64,000 nt of DNA, from assembly GCA_947579605.1 (NCBI GenBank), contig OX388322.1, positions 4,340,001 to 4,404,000 on the forward strand, read 5' to 3'. Of the stretch, positions 20,331 through 31,755 are shown piece after piece (the first letter of the stretch is position 1; each line of letters starts with the position of its first letter). The notes below the pieces were generated by a model, which made no database searches, had not been told where the DNA came from, and saw only the letters and a program-made list of their open reading frames with translations. The stretch is from Athripsodes cinereus. Taxonomy: Eukaryota; Arthropoda; Insecta; Trichoptera; Leptoceridae. The position numbers were made by a program, and so were the translations under genes.

Positions 20331-21020
20331 CCTATTTAATCAATACAATATACATGTAATTTGGATCTATAAAATAAACCGAAACAGATAAATAATAATT
20401 TTATTATTATATGCAAAAAAACTGACGCTTTTGGTCTGGCCATACGGAGGTTAAAATAATTCAAAACTTCAATAGACATACTAATTATGTTAATAATATT
20501 AAAATTCTTTGATTCAATGCAATCATAATGATAAGCTATCATTTCGTGCTTTTGTTATGAGAGCTTATTAATGAAGTCAAAAGATTGTAGTTAATTAGAA
20601 GCTGCGAGTTTTGATTTGACTGTCTATTAGATACAATTATTTATTTCCGTGTTTAATATCTGCAAAGAAAACGTGTGCATTTAGAATTATTTGTAGTTCA
20701 AACAAATATTAAAATTCATTTCTATGTTTAAATATTTGACTGTCAACAATATGTACGCGAATAATCTTCAAAATATTCGGCGATACAGTATACCTACAGC
20801 GCAAGGGAGAAGATTGTACCAGGAACTAAGGAAGAATTATTGCTATGAGATGGGCGTATCAAACGCAGTGGCTCCCTCAGTTAGTAATAATGCATAGCGC
20901 TGGCGATAGAAGAGAACAGCGCAGTGCAATATATTTGTCAGGGGATGGTGACTCTCTTAGCTAGAGAAAAACAAATTCACTTATTTTAGAGGCATTAAAT
21001 AAGTAACAGTTTCTAGGTAT
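20331..21020. other. AT-rich spacer, no feature recognised
   Basis: 20740-20960 is less AT-rich than its surroundings and may be an unrecognised repeat, but no ORF or matching copy was found in the window. Confidence 0.4.
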
Positions 21021-21030
21021 TTTATTTTTT

Positions 21031-21178
21031 TAACTTGAATTTCTATGTTTATTTGTTACATGAATTTAAAATACGCTCGTAGTTTAATTTAAAATACGTC
21101 TTGATAAAGTTCGTCAACACCGAAATCGCGATAGCGTATTTTAAATTCTTGAAACAAATAAACATAGAAATTCAAGTT
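21031..21178. repeat. Inverted repeat, 46-bp arms
   Basis: AACTTGAATTTCTATGTTTA (21031 on) with ATTTAAAATACGCT is mirrored by AGCGTATTTTAAAT to TAAACATAGAAATTCAAGTT (ending 21178). There are few mismatches and a ~55-bp spacer. It is not a recognised element. Confidence 0.75.
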
Positions 21179-21299
21179 AACTTTAAAACAAATACATCTA
21201 GAGAATTTTTGAAAGATGTAAAAAAAGTGAATTTGGCAAAAAGCAAAGCTTCTAAAATGATATCAACTGAGATTTCAATGATTTGAATCAAATACTATA

Positions 21300-22760
21300 C
21301 TACAAAAATTCAGAATTCACATTCACTCAAAACGCTTTGTGAAAGAAGAAAATGTAAGATCATATAAAAATTAGGCTACATTTAAGATTTGCTGTCCTAT
21401 TTGTCCATAACCGGACCCAAAAGCTAGTAAATTTGATATCAAATGAGAACAATTAAAGCGTTGATCGAAATAAAAATAAACAATAATTAAAGCAAGGTCT
21501 GAGGTATATTGTGCTGGCAATGGCGGGACTAGACTCGAAATATTGAACATATGCCTTTGTAATGAATATTATTCATTGATATAATGCAATTTGCATCCAA
21601 AAAAAATCTGTCGGGAGGTAAAAAACTAAGATACTGTTTGATCCGATGTTAGAGATGGAATTTTGAGACGGCAGGATGAAAATTTGAGATTTCGTTATTT
21701 GTTTTATCCAGTGAATGTTGGCATGCAATTTTATCGATTGTTAGTAAGGTCCAAGAAATTTGACAATGGAACTAATTAGTTAATATTCTATAACCGTAGA
21801 AAATTGTTAGTTTCAAAAAACAAAAGAAATCGTACAATTTTTTTTGTACAAAAAATTAACATAAAATGATAATGAGAAAAGAATACCGCTATATCCTTTT
21901 ATATGTCTTTTTATATCCTCTTTATCTCAACCGGAGTTATTTTTATGTATACAAAGTGAACAGTTCATTTTTATTCAGTAGCAAATTTTTTTGTAACATT
22001 GAACCGTTGTAACAATCTTATAATTAACAAACTTGTTTGACTTCAGGAAAGTAAATATATTTGTAACAGTTTTAATCGAACTTCTCCAAACCACAAAAAT
22101 GTGTTATAGCGGATTTAGAAACTCAACGACACAATTTATGCATGTATAGAAAGTACGCCACTGAGTGATAGACACAATATTAACAAGCTCAGGAGTTAAA
22201 GAACGAAACATGACGGAACTTTTCATTACAATAAATTAATCAACTGTTATTATTTATCTATTGTTTGTCTATAAAAATCAGCAAGGATAAAAGTGCAATC
22301 TTTATTTATCCAATCAATCATAAATGAAAAGATATTTTGATCCAACGCGAGTCATTCACCAAGAATTCGTGCTGACCATCTGTAGAGGCGGATGTAAACT
22401 GGGCGCCAGATCGGCGATGCAAATTCTGGTTAATAATAGGTTAATTATTCAAATGATATTGACGAAGAATAGCAATCAGTTCAATTATTAGATGTCTCAA
22501 TAGACTAATTAATGAGTCTTTATGCAGTTTTAAACTAAAAGTGAAGGTTTGTAATAGTTATCAGATATCATATTCCACTGGAATCATTACAGTTTATGCC
22601 CAATTCGACCATTTTTAATACATTGATAAAGGACATCAAAAGAAAAAAGGAAATTCACTTTGAGAACTTTATTTGAAACTTGAAAAATGAGGACTAGAAG
22701 AGCCGACCCCAAATAAATAGTATAAAGGCGAGGGCGAAGAAAAATTAATGTGAAACCGAT
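21300..22760. other. AT-rich region, nothing recognised
   Basis: No ORF above background, no family copy and no RNA motif could be supported across this stretch. Confidence 0.4.
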
Positions 22761-22782
22761 ATTTCAGTGCTTTCAGTGCTTA

Positions 22783-23055
22783 CCAGGGTAGGCGAAAAAA
22801 GGCAACTTCTTAAGAGAATCAGCCAACAACGAGCTAACTGGATTGGTCACAACATCAGGCACCCAGGACTGCTCATCGCCATCGTGGAGGGTAGAACCGA
22901 GGCCACAAATGGCAGAGGCCGACCAAGAGATGCGTATCAACTGAAGAGGGACATGAACTGTGACATGAAAAGACTGGCTGAGAATAGGGAGGAATGGAGA
23001 AGAAAATCCAAACTCGTTGCAGACCAATCCAATGGATTGTAACTCATTATATATA
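22783..23055 (+). pseudogene. Second, 5'-truncated copy of element B
   Basis: Nearly identical to 19705-19997. The frame reads LTRVGEKRQLLKRISQQRAN, WIGHNIRHPG and on to VADQSNGL with the same stop and (AT)n tail. It lacks about 15 bp in two spots relative to the long copy (AYQLKRD for AYMDQLKRD, and CDMKRL). The shared 3' end with a variable 5' start is the signature of target-primed reverse transcription. Confidence 0.9.
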
Positions 23056-23218
23056 TTTCAATGTGCTCGTATGGTGACTTGTGATTTTGAAATTCTAACC
23101 ATAACTCGATTGATTTTATCAAGTAAACTTTGACCTGTCACAACTTATATTTAAATAAATATTCTATATTTTCATGTGTAACTTTGTGGAAATGCATTAC
23201 AAAGAGAATATTTAAATT

Positions 23219-23353
23219 AAATCAAACACTGTTTCATTCCACTGTTTTATTAGATCTTAGGTATTGTGTTATTACTGATGATGACTACATTGTAGTTGAA
23301 AACGTTCTAACAATAAAAACAAACTCATAGTAGAATGAAACAGTGTTTGATTT
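23219..23353. mobile_element. 135-bp inverted-repeat element containing a hammerhead-like motif
   Basis: AAATCAAACACTGTTTCATT at the left end is mirrored by AATGAAACAGTGTTTGATTT at the right end (about 26-bp arms). Between them lies a hammerhead-like core at 23272-23312. It is too small to encode protein. It could be a non-autonomous Penelope-type or retrozyme-type remnant. Confidence 0.6.
23272..23312 (+). ncRNA. Hammerhead-ribozyme-like motif
   Basis: CTGATGA (23275-23281), T, stem II GACTAC-ATT-GTAGTT (first pair G-U), GAA (23298-23300), palindromic stem III AACGTT with canonical A15.1 and U16.1, and C23307 at the cleavage position. Flanking TTA and TAA can form at least a 3-bp stem I. 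This copy fits the canonical core better than the 14221 motif, though stem I is weak. Confidence 0.55.
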
Positions 23354-23459
23354 ACATAATTTTAATATTTTTTTTAAATATTTAAACTTTATGTAAGCGA
23401 CAAATAGTGCGACAATAATTAATACTTATTTTAGGCATATTAATCCAAACTCTTCTACT

Positions 23460-23700
23460 ATCCTCCCGGAAACAAGCGTCCTCCATTCAGATCCTCTTTA
23501 CGTCAATTGGGTCACCTCTTTCCACGATACGTTTGACACTTTGATATCGTAAAAGAGGGCGACTAGGAAATCGAAAACGTCGTAGAGTAAAGAAAAGTGT
23601 TCTCTTTGATCAACATTCTCAAAAAATGATTCAGCGAGGATCTTCGTCTCTTCTGTATTACTGACACTACAAATCTTCAAAATCTTCACATTCTAGACGT
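23460..23700 (-). pseudogene. Non-LTR RT family C, C-terminal fragment
   Basis: The minus frame reads from SVSNTEETKILAESFF to SNVSWKEVTQLT. The end matches MSWKEVTQLAQRRSEWR of the copy at 40260-40560; the remaining C terminus is frame-broken (plus-strand blocks GTCCTCCATTCAGATCC and GGGTCACCTCTTTCCACGA). Confidence 0.65.
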
Positions 23701-23709
23701 ATAATTAAC

Positions 23710-24370
23710 CTGACTTACTTATGTGAATTAAGACACCAATTAAGCTCTAAAACACGTACACTGTTATGTCAACACAGTTCGTAATAATAATATTCAGTTT
23801 TATTAGCACTTAGGATAATTTTGATTTGATAAGTCTATCATTAGAAATTTAGTTAAGCATATTCCATGCATCATCATATTTGGATTTTATAGGCATTACT
23901 AATTTTCTTTCATTTTCATTAATTGAGTTAAAATGAGGTCATTACTATATTGGTGTAGAGAAAATACATAATATAGTTTGTAAAAATATTTGTAATACTG
24001 AATAATGCCTTAAAGAATCTCCACCAAGGCACTAAAGCGTTTATATTTTTGGGGAGGATTTTGACGGTTGAGGCCCTTCTAGTAAGCCTTGAGGCCTTCC
24101 TCAAAAAGAAAGAAGTGTTGTGTTGCAACAGAAAGGCGTGAAATCTCTGTGATATTGGCTTAGTCATGCTTTGAACATTTCCATTGATAGTTGAACAGAA
24201 AGATAAGATTTTTTTGCAAGATTCATGACGGTCGAGATGCCCTTCTTTCACAGTACAATTTTAGGAGTAGGGATGTTTTGATTGCTGCAGAAAAGCTCAG
24301 AATTGAAGATTTTTGATTTCTTCTTTTTGCTCCTAAGAGGAGCGCAAAAAGCTACAAAAACACTTTTGTT
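23710..24370. other. No feature recognised
   Basis: 24000-24250 is less AT-rich and holds a 107-codon minus frame without recognisable similarity. The stretch could be an unassigned old repeat. Confidence 0.35.
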
Positions 24371-24374
24371 TTAA

Positions 24375-24628
24375 TTACATAACATAACATAAAATGCATA
24401 GACAATTCACGCAGATCAAGCTAGTCCCAAACTAAGATATGAATCTTTTATTATGGATACTAATGCGACGACACACATATACAATGCACAAAACACATAT
24501 ATATATATAACACCTAGACCCAAGACAATTTGAAAAAGGTCATTCTTCATTTTGCCCTGGCCGGGAATCGAACCCGGGACCTCGTGATTCAAAGGCAAGA
24601 GCGTAACCTCTGCGCCACACCGGCCGCC
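24375..24628 (-). repeat. SINE-B, best full-length copy
   Basis: The minus-strand head is tRNA-like: A-box TGGCGCAGAGG and B-box GGTTCGATTCC with spacing suitable for RNA polymerase III. Then follows the body CAAAATGAAGAATGACC, TTGTCTTGGGTCTAGG, TTTGGGACTAGCTTGATCTG and the tail GAATTGTCTATGCATT with (TTATG)n. The cloverleaf is not complete enough for a functional tRNA gene. Fragments lie at 1329, 12901, 17516, 44691, 50855 and 57430. Confidence 0.8.
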
Positions 24629-24639
24629 TTTATTTTATA

Positions 24640-25410
24640 GATATATTATGTAATCAAAGGTGTCATTGACAATAATGCAAGAACAACAAACATATCTCAA
24701 AACTAACCTACTTTCTTGCACCAGAGTGCAGAATTCAATAGAACCCAAAAACACAAAAGTAGATCAAGATTTATATACAACAATAATAAATTGTTGAGAA
24801 CATAGATAAAAGTAATTCAACTCCGTGTATTTATCAAAACTGTCTCTTATTCTGTGATTTTTAACACTCAGTGAGATCAGCGTTGTGCTAGTTTTATTTT
24901 CTTTTTATTGTAGAAATCCATTTAGTCGTATTAGTTCTTCTTCTTTTTAGCTTTTTTAGATCCATCTTTGGACAAACATTGGAAACAATTTTGTAAGTGC
25001 GTCCATAATGCAATAATTAAATAATATTTTTTGTCTTTTTTTACATTAACAGTGATAGCAGTTTAATAGTGAAAATGATCTTGTAATTTAGTTCTGAGAT
25101 GCCTACGTCTCCGAATACCATTTCTTTTCCTCTTATCGTCTTTCTGTTCTCGTTCATTCTTTCGACATAGGTACTCAAAATACTGTAGTTAATTGTTGTA
25201 ATTGCACTATCAATCACATATTCTCGTATGCCACTATTAAGTTCTGTACCCCTCAGACGTATAAGTTTTTAAATTTTTTGTCGGGTTTCTCTTGGATCCC
25301 CGGTAAAACTCTTTCTGAAGAACGGAATATCTATAGTTTCCATTTTTTTTGCAAGTTTTTAGTATCATGTAAAAATCGTGAAACATAACGAGTCATTAAC
25401 CATCTTCAAT
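24640..25410. other. No feature recognised
   Basis: AT-rich with scattered T runs; no repeat copy or coding signal identified. Confidence 0.4.
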
Positions 25411-25414
25411 CCAA

Positions 25415-25475
25415 CGATGAGGTTTTGCCACCCATCTCGAATGTCTCAGTTTATTAATTGGCCCCGAATAGGCAA
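25415..25475 (+). repeat. Repeat family X core fragment
   Basis: CAACGATGAGGTTTTGCCAC, CCATCTCGAATGTCTCAGTT and AATTGGCC. Confidence 0.5.
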
Positions 25476-25879
25476 CTCAGATGGATATTATATGGAGTTA
25501 GTCTTATGGGCCGTAGACAAACTGTACTTAGCGATCGACTACTGGTGAATTTTTCGACAATCTACCTACATGTACCGTGTAATTATGCGCTATTGTTGCG
25601 CTTATAGTCGAAAATTTATTTGTAGTCGATCGACAAGTGACGATTTGTCTAGGTGGGCTGGCGTTATGTCATACATAGATTCTCTCAAATGCAAACCATG
25701 AAGTTTTTAATCTTAATACATTTGTTGCATTCTTTGTCTATCATATTCAATTACTGCAGATGGTTTGTTTATTACACAATTACAACAACAACATGGTGCG
25801 GTGGTTCACTGCTGTTAGTTAATCTTTCATTCATTCATTATCACAATTACCTAGTTGTCTTGTTAGTGTATTGTACAAA

Positions 25880-25905
25880 ATATATATATATATATATATA
25901 CCCAC
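25880..25905. repeat. (TA)n microsatellite
   Basis: Uninterrupted TA dinucleotides over about 24 bp. Confidence 0.9.
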
Positions 25906-26049
25906 ATACGTTTCAAACTAGGCGAGTAAAGATTTTGATATCTTTATTTAAATTAAAATGAAGACATATTGCATCTTGATCTTATGAAATTGTAGCGTTT
26001 GCTTTGAAATGCATATTTATTATCTCTTCGGAACTGACTGTGAATAGAC

Positions 26050-26245
26050 TTACTAAGCCCAATAGAGCCGGTAAGTTTAACTTCTATGAGAGGGCTTTTA
26101 GTGTTGTTGGACCAATTGGTGGTTGGTTCAATTGAGAGATAATCAGATTGTCACCAGCTTCAGACACAAATTGAAAACTGAACTCTTCACCGGCGCCCTT
26201 GAGACAGTCTAGGGACTGTTAAACGGCGTCAAAATAAAATCATCC
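26050..26245 (+). pseudogene. CR1-like RT C-terminal fragment (K2)
   Basis: The plus strand encodes a decayed version of the 36065-36252 copy: AGAGGGCTTTTAGTGTTGTT then GGACCAATTGG (the R-x-F-x-VVGP segment), and AAATTGAAAACTGAACTCTT, CACCGGCGCCCTTGAGACAG, stop, ACGGCGTC. Tail (ATC)n at 26256-26268. Confidence 0.7.
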
Positions 26246-26284
26246 AGAATCATCATCATCATCAAATTCTTCTTCTTTGACATT

Positions 26285-26340
26285 TATTAGGCGTGCCACA
26301 AGGTAAGGCGATCCATCCTGAATGTCTCAATTTTTATTTT
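26285..26340 (+). repeat. Repeat family X fragment
   Basis: GGCGATCCATCCTGAATGTC then TCAATTTT. A distal half (GGTTGCTCCACTTGTAGGAT, AATACCGTGATGGTATA) lies at 26595-26638, separated by an R6 insertion. Confidence 0.55.
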
Positions 26341-26341
26341 T

Positions 26342-26482
26342 ATATTTATTCATTATTTTTTGTAAATAGATAAGAAACAATTACACAGAAGGTTTACATT
26401 TAAATTAGATACAATTAATAAACAGAGGGTGAGTTTATCGCAATGACGTGATCTCTTCCAACTCACTGTAATTACTATTGTA
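26342..26482 (-). repeat. LINE 3'-end repeat R6, inserted in a family X copy
   Basis: TTACACAGAAGGTTTACATT, CAGAGGGTGAGTTTATCGCA and GATCTCTTCCAACTCACTG. Its position between two halves of a family X repeat suggests insertion after X. Confidence 0.55.
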
Positions 26483-26885
26483 ATTTTTGCATAGTTAATT
26501 AACACAATTATTAAAAATACACCATTTTCTACTGGGACCATTACAGCCTTCGGCCAATGCGATCACAGATAAAACAAAGATATGGTTAATCTACTGGTTG
26601 CTCCACTTGTAGGATAATACCGTGATGGTATACATAGATTTAATTAGACAATATATATTATCAGCCGCACACGATGGTGGGGTCAGCCATTTTCAATTTT
26701 CTTCGCCACGTGGCTCTAGCCGGCGAATTATTCTGGGTGACATCCTGATATCAATGTCTCCTTAATTTGACCTCTTGAAAAAGATGGGTTGCAGGTCCAG
26801 GTCAATACCAAATGAGAGGACATTGTCTTTTCTAAGCGTATGCAATAGTATATCATAATATGTCAAATTTATATACGACTGTTCA

Positions 26886-26932
26886 TAATATACTATACTA
26901 TACTATACTATACTATACTATACCTACTATAC
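26886..26932. repeat. (TATAC)n microsatellite
   Basis: Seven or more tandem TATAC units, directly at the 3' end of the RT family A copy that follows on the minus strand, where it may be the element's tail. Confidence 0.85.
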
Positions 26933-26934
26933 CC

Positions 26935-27543
26935 TCACGCCGTGTCCCAGGAGGGGTAGGCAGAGAGAACGGAACGCCATATAGATCTATCCTTACATAC
27001 TTCTTTCGCTTCCTCTACATTCATCCAGTTTCTCATACATGCACGCTGATTTCTCTTACTCAGCACGCGTCCGTGCTTAAGAATTTGGTCTACGTGATCA
27101 AGCCACGTGGTTCTTGGACGTCCGCGCTTCCTCACACCCCTTCTTTCACATAAATACATCCTCTTCGTCATCCTTTCATCTTGCATTCGCTCAACATGTC
27201 CAAACCATCTCAACTTGTTTACACGCATTCTGTCCACAACACTCCTCTCACATCCGCTCATTCTCCTGATATCCTCATTCTTCACTCTATCTCGCAACGT
27301 TTTACCAACCATTCTTCTCAGTGAACGCATCTCCACAGCATTTATTCCACTCTCATCCTTTTTCAACCACGTCCAAGTTTCGCTTGCATACATAAGTGTC
27401 GGTACCAGAATGGTATTGTGCACTAGCATTTTTGCCATGTTCGACACACTGCTATTTCTAACAATGGGTCGAAGTTCATAATATGTTAAATTTATATACG
27501 ATTTGATTAAACGGTGTAGACCAAAATTTTGACAAAACGCCAA
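26935..27543 (-). CDS. Non-LTR RT family A, longest C-terminal fragment
   Basis: Open for 202 codons. It begins in non-catalytic sequence (LRPIVRNSSVSNMAKMLVHN), continues TLMYASETWTWLKKDESG, RSLRRMVGKTLRDRV, RWFGHVERMQDERM and GVRKRGRPRTTWLDHVDQIL. It ends NVEEAKEVCKDRSIWRSVLS-AYPSWDTA-stop. It lies downstream of the RT palm and includes the terminal DRSxWR helix shared across insect RT tails. No stop interrupts it, so it is the best reference for this family here. The first ~18 residues may lie outside the element. Confidence 0.85.
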   Translation of the reverse strand: MAFCQNFGLHRLIKSYINLTYYELRPIVRNSSVSNMAKMLVHNTILVPTLMYASETWTWLKKDESGINAVEMRSLRRMVGKTLRDRVKNEDIRRMSGCERSVVDRMRVNKLRWFGHVERMQDERMTKRMYLCERRGVRKRGRPRTTWLDHVDQILKHGRVLSKRNQRACMRNWMNVEEAKEVCKDRSIWRSVLSAYPSWDTA

Positions 27544-27559
27544 TCCTTAAGATATGATC

Positions 27560-28860
27560 AATGTTAGAAATATTCTAAGAATTTTGTTTATATTCCAGAT
27601 AATAATTCTAGTCATTTCCTAAACCTTGAAAGTACACTAGATTTCGAGTGATTCCGAACAAAGACTTACATTATTTGAGTATGATGTATTGTCGTCAGTA
27701 TTTAAAAGTTAATAAAACAAAGTTAATTTAAAATGCAAATAGCAGAATTAGAAGTAGGGTTTTCGATTTCAGAAATGGTTACAGTTAGGAAAGATTAATT
27801 TGTAGATTTTATAAAATTGGGAGCTAACACTGCAGCTTAAATTAAATTTGATAAATTATTTATTCCATTTTTTTTAGTGTGCGTATGCCTAAATTTTCAT
27901 AAAAATATTCTTAAGCATTCCACACAGTCTGCGAATACTGCAGTTGGGATAAAATTATAAATGTTTTATATTTGACGTCTAGTTTCCAGAATAGGGCAAG
28001 GTTCCTTCTCTTTTCTGTAATTTTTCGAATGTTGCAGATATTCATAAAACAAGATATTTCAACCATGCTGAGAAAAGGTATTTTAAAAAAAATGGAGAAC
28101 GCTTCCTTTGTAAAATGTGATGGTTCAGATAATTTGTTGTTTCATTTAATTTTAGCAATAAGAACTTCGCATAAAAATACACAAACGTCATTTAAAAGGC
28201 CCAAGTTCTCCACTGTCATAAAAAAAAAATATGCGTTTTAATGAATCTATTCGAATATTTCAAAAAAAATATGAAAAGTCCTGGCAATTGCAATCTCGAC
28301 AATTGAAAACAGTTCAACTTTGGAAGCCCTAAATACAACCATACCTAACTACTTATCTACTTGCGAAAACAATTACAAAATAGACCGAGGTCAAAATAAC
28401 CAACAACAGTAATGCTTTTATAGTCCAACACTGAACCAGTTCACTAAAACAACATCAACGCCACTATAGAAGTGTTTTGGAAGCTTGAGGCATCATCGGC
28501 ATAGTTATTCTGATTCCAGCATCACGATTTGCCTGAGTAGTTGATACTTAATTGTAAGTAGGTAGTTCAGTCAGAGATTTCGCGGATCGTTTAAAGATCT
28601 GCCGTCATCACCTCTTCGTGACCCGAGTACCTAATTTCACATGAGTGTAGTTATGCAGAAACTAACCACTAACCAGATCATAAGACCGTTGAGCATTTTT
28701 AGATGTTTTATTCCAAATTCATTTTGAAAGACTGGCTGTGATCTACATTTCTCTTGGAGTCTGATCTTGTTTCGACAATTTATAACCATATTTTCTTACA
28801 TTTTCGATTTATGTTATACATGACCTTGGTTATTTGGCAGATAAAAACACGTTTTAGTTA
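27560..28860. other. No feature recognised
   Basis: AT-rich; a 89-codon plus frame at 27972-28241 has no recognisable similarity. 27990-28040 weakly recalls the start of family X (TTCTCTTTTCTGTAATTTTT). Confidence 0.4.
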
Positions 28861-28869
28861 CGTATTATG

Positions 28870-29170
28870 GTCTAGGGCAGAGGTGGGCAGATTTACACCA
28901 TCGAAGATCTAAAACAATATAATAAATTAGAAGCGGCTCGCAACCAAAAAAGGTATATTCCCATCCCCCCGACGCCAAATTTTCAAAATGACATTGGAAT
29001 TTGGAATGCTTTACGGTTTCTTCGTTTTTTTTTTCAATAATAATTGCTCAAAATCTCGAATTTGGTGTTATTAGTCAACTTTTCAAAGGTGAGAAGATTT
29101 TTTTAGAAGTATGTGCGTTATCGACTTAAAATCATTTTTGATCGTCTATTTGCCTATCCCTGATTTAGGG
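28870..29170. mobile_element. hAT-type MITE
   Basis: The element spans 28878-29162. It starts CAGAGGTGGGCAGATT and ends TTTGCCTATCCCTG, imperfect inverted repeats of hAT type. Flanks GTCTAGGG and ATTTAGGG agree at 6 of 8. The same terminal family occurs at 32746-33729. Confidence 0.7.
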
Positions 29171-29314
29171 CATAATTACAAAAAACTTAAGTCGAAGAAA
29201 CGAAATTGGTAAAGGTAAACTAGGTTGATTTAATGTTTACAATGTCAATATTTTGGTCATCTCAAACTATAGAAAATGAAAGTATTTCATATTTTGTTGT
29301 ATGTATGTATGTCG

Positions 29315-29510
29315 AATGATTCGTTTGGCGCCGTTCGATAGACCATATATCTCAAGGTTGCGGGAAACTATGTTGGAAAAGCGATGTTTTCAGAGTATTG
29401 ATGTCATTCATTTGCTTTTACGAAGGTACTCAGATCCAGAAAAATTTGAAAGAGAACCTTGTGACTCAAAGACAACCTCTGTCGCAAAAACTTTTAGGTC
29501 GCAACACCGA
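29315..29510 (-). pseudogene. CR1-like RT C-terminal fragment (K5), decayed
   Basis: Aligns with 56778-56966 in reverse: TGGCGCCGTTCGATAG, CTATGTTGGAAAAGCGATGT and TTTGCTTTTACGAAGG. The reading frame is destroyed. Confidence 0.55.
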
Positions 29511-29519
29511 TAAATTTTT

Positions 29520-30890
29520 CCTTTGAATTCTAGTCTATAAAATATAGGTTTATGGTCTCCCCAGGCTTTTCGAACGATCTAAATTTTATAAGCATTCTAT
29601 TAAATTTTACTATCTTATATTTATTACCAATAAATCTAAGATAAAAGTAAAGGTTTTCAGTTAGGTTAGGTAGGATTTATTGCACATATTGAAATATGTT
29701 TTTATGATTCATCACAAACTCGATAAATTCTTGTACTTCGTTTTATTGAAATTACCTAATAATTAAAACCTTCTATGAATAAAGGCTATTCAAATATGAA
29801 CTGAGTGCTGAGAATTTTCTAAAGAACATGTAAATAGTTAAAATGAGCTAAACACATTGGGGCAGCAACTGATTTAAAGATTCAAATTAATTATATTATC
29901 AGAAACGTTCTGATTAATCGAAAGTGTTCTGAGAGCTCAAATAAAGGTTTGAGGCTCAGACTATTGTACTCAAATAAAAAAAAGTCAAAAGGGGGATAAA
30001 TAATAGAGACGCAACTCACACCCTGATATCTCAAAAGAGGTTTTATTTATCCGCACATTTAAACCAAAATTATTGTCCTCAAGGGCGGGCCGGCCAACCG
30101 ATGTCGTGGGAATTTCTTATACTACTACTCTATCTATATTAATATCCTTTTTAGGAAGTAAGTAATTTGCACCACTATTAATGTTTTTTTTTTCTGGAAA
30201 TTCACCCGTAAAGAGTGATTTGAGTATCATTGATTTGATTTCAAAAATTCAAGATTTCCTCAACTATTTCTAGTGGTTTGCCAAGAATTATGGAATGTCT
30301 GAAATATATTTTGATCTCAAAAATTTGATTTAGTTTGTCATATTTTTTTTAAAAGACGATACGGATATTAATAATAGTCTTCAAAAAGTAATGTTGAGAA
30401 AATCAGTTCTTGAACAGACCCCTCGATCATTCTTCTTGTTTCCCATATCAAGATTCTGTGTTATCGTCATTTATTAAAAACCTATAATTATATTAAGAAA
30501 AGCTATCTATTCACGATATTTGACTATATTATTTCGTATGATTTAACCTTAGTGACAATAGACTGTCTCAAACGTATAACGAAATAGTGCTGTCTTTGGT
30601 CCTGAAGCTGTGATAGATAATTTGAAGTCATCTACCATATTCCTGGTTGGTTTCCATGCTATGAGTCACTTTGGCCATTTTTCATTGGTGCTTATGGTTA
30701 TATGCGATTATAATTAGCATTAATTTTCATCATATGCGATCATACCATCAAAGTCAATTATACAGAAGACAAATTGCTGTAATTTAATCCAACATTAATC
30801 ACTTTTTAAATATTCTAAAGTTTATTTATGTTATTTCATTTTTCTCTTATTCCTTTTTGCATCATTTGAATTATATTTTCAAGAGTTGTG
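29520..30890. other. No feature recognised
   Basis: AT-rich; a short GGGCGGGCCGGCCAACC island at 30084-30100 recalls the GGGCGGGCGG near 56810 but is too short to assign. Confidence 0.4.
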
Positions 30891-30899
30891 AATTTTTTT

Positions 30900-31110
30900 T
30901 ATAAACCTCACCCCGTGTCCCAAGTTGGGTAGGTAGAGGAACGGAACGCCATATAGATCTATCCTTACAAACGTCTTTAGCTTCTTCTATATTCATTCAA
31001 TGTCTCATACACGCATGTATATTTTTCTTACTTATCATATATAAGGCCGTCGTTGAGAATTTGATTTACGTGATTGAAGCCACGTGGTTTTTGGTCACCC
31101 GCATTTCACA
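30900..31110 (-). pseudogene. Non-LTR RT family A 3'-end fragment
   Basis: CCCCGTGTCCCAAGTTGGGT, GAACGGAACGCCATATAGAT and CACGTGGTTTTTGGTCACCC in the reverse-orientation order of the 26935 copy. Contains only the last ~65 codons, with indels. Confidence 0.7.
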
Positions 31111-31509
31111 CAGGCAACAAACATACTATCTGTCTTCATTAACTTAATAACTCATTTAGCTTAAATATCTGATGAAATATTCAAAAGTAATTTTTGCTTT
31201 AGGGAGTTATTTTGTTAATAACAAAGTAGTTAAATACTAATATATATAATTTCGAGAATTATGATTACCGATACTGACATTCATAATGTGATCATCATCG
31301 TTAATTAAATTAATAATAAAAAATACTGTAATTGTGGCCTCTTTATCTTTGAAGTTGCAGATTAAAACACTGTGTTTATTAATAACAATAATTATTAAAT
31401 ATTTATGATTGCAAACATGGCAATTGATTTGCCTCTATCCCCGGAGGTGATAAAACATATATTTAAATCTTAATTAACTTGTGTGTTAAGTGGGCTAAGC
31501 GTTTTAGAT

Positions 31510-31620
31510 AGAATCAATCTAGTTTTGGAGATGTTAAATCTTAAAGACGGCTGGTAATCTAGTAGTCAAGAATTTGAACAAAGACTTGGAGATCCATTGT
31601 TATCAAGTCCAGGACTCCAT
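31510..31620 (+). pseudogene. Non-LTR RT family F remnant
   Basis: LEMLNLKDGW, stop, SSSQ and then frame-shifted NKDLEIH parallel LEKLNTKDDWQSISRGKKAW of the 9840 copy. Very decayed. Confidence 0.45.
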
Positions 31621-31755
31621 AAGGTTTGTCTATTTTATGTTATGTTGATAAAAAAAAATATGACGTCCATTTCTCACTGCCTACCCCACTTGGATTTCTT
31701 CAATGTCTTTTACTTTGATAATTCGAGACCCTCCCCAGTAAGAAGTCTCTCTATC

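Noticed and set aside
24545..24628. tRNA gene on the minus strand
   Set aside because: Same reasoning: pol III boxes present, but a dispersed family with a conserved non-tRNA body.
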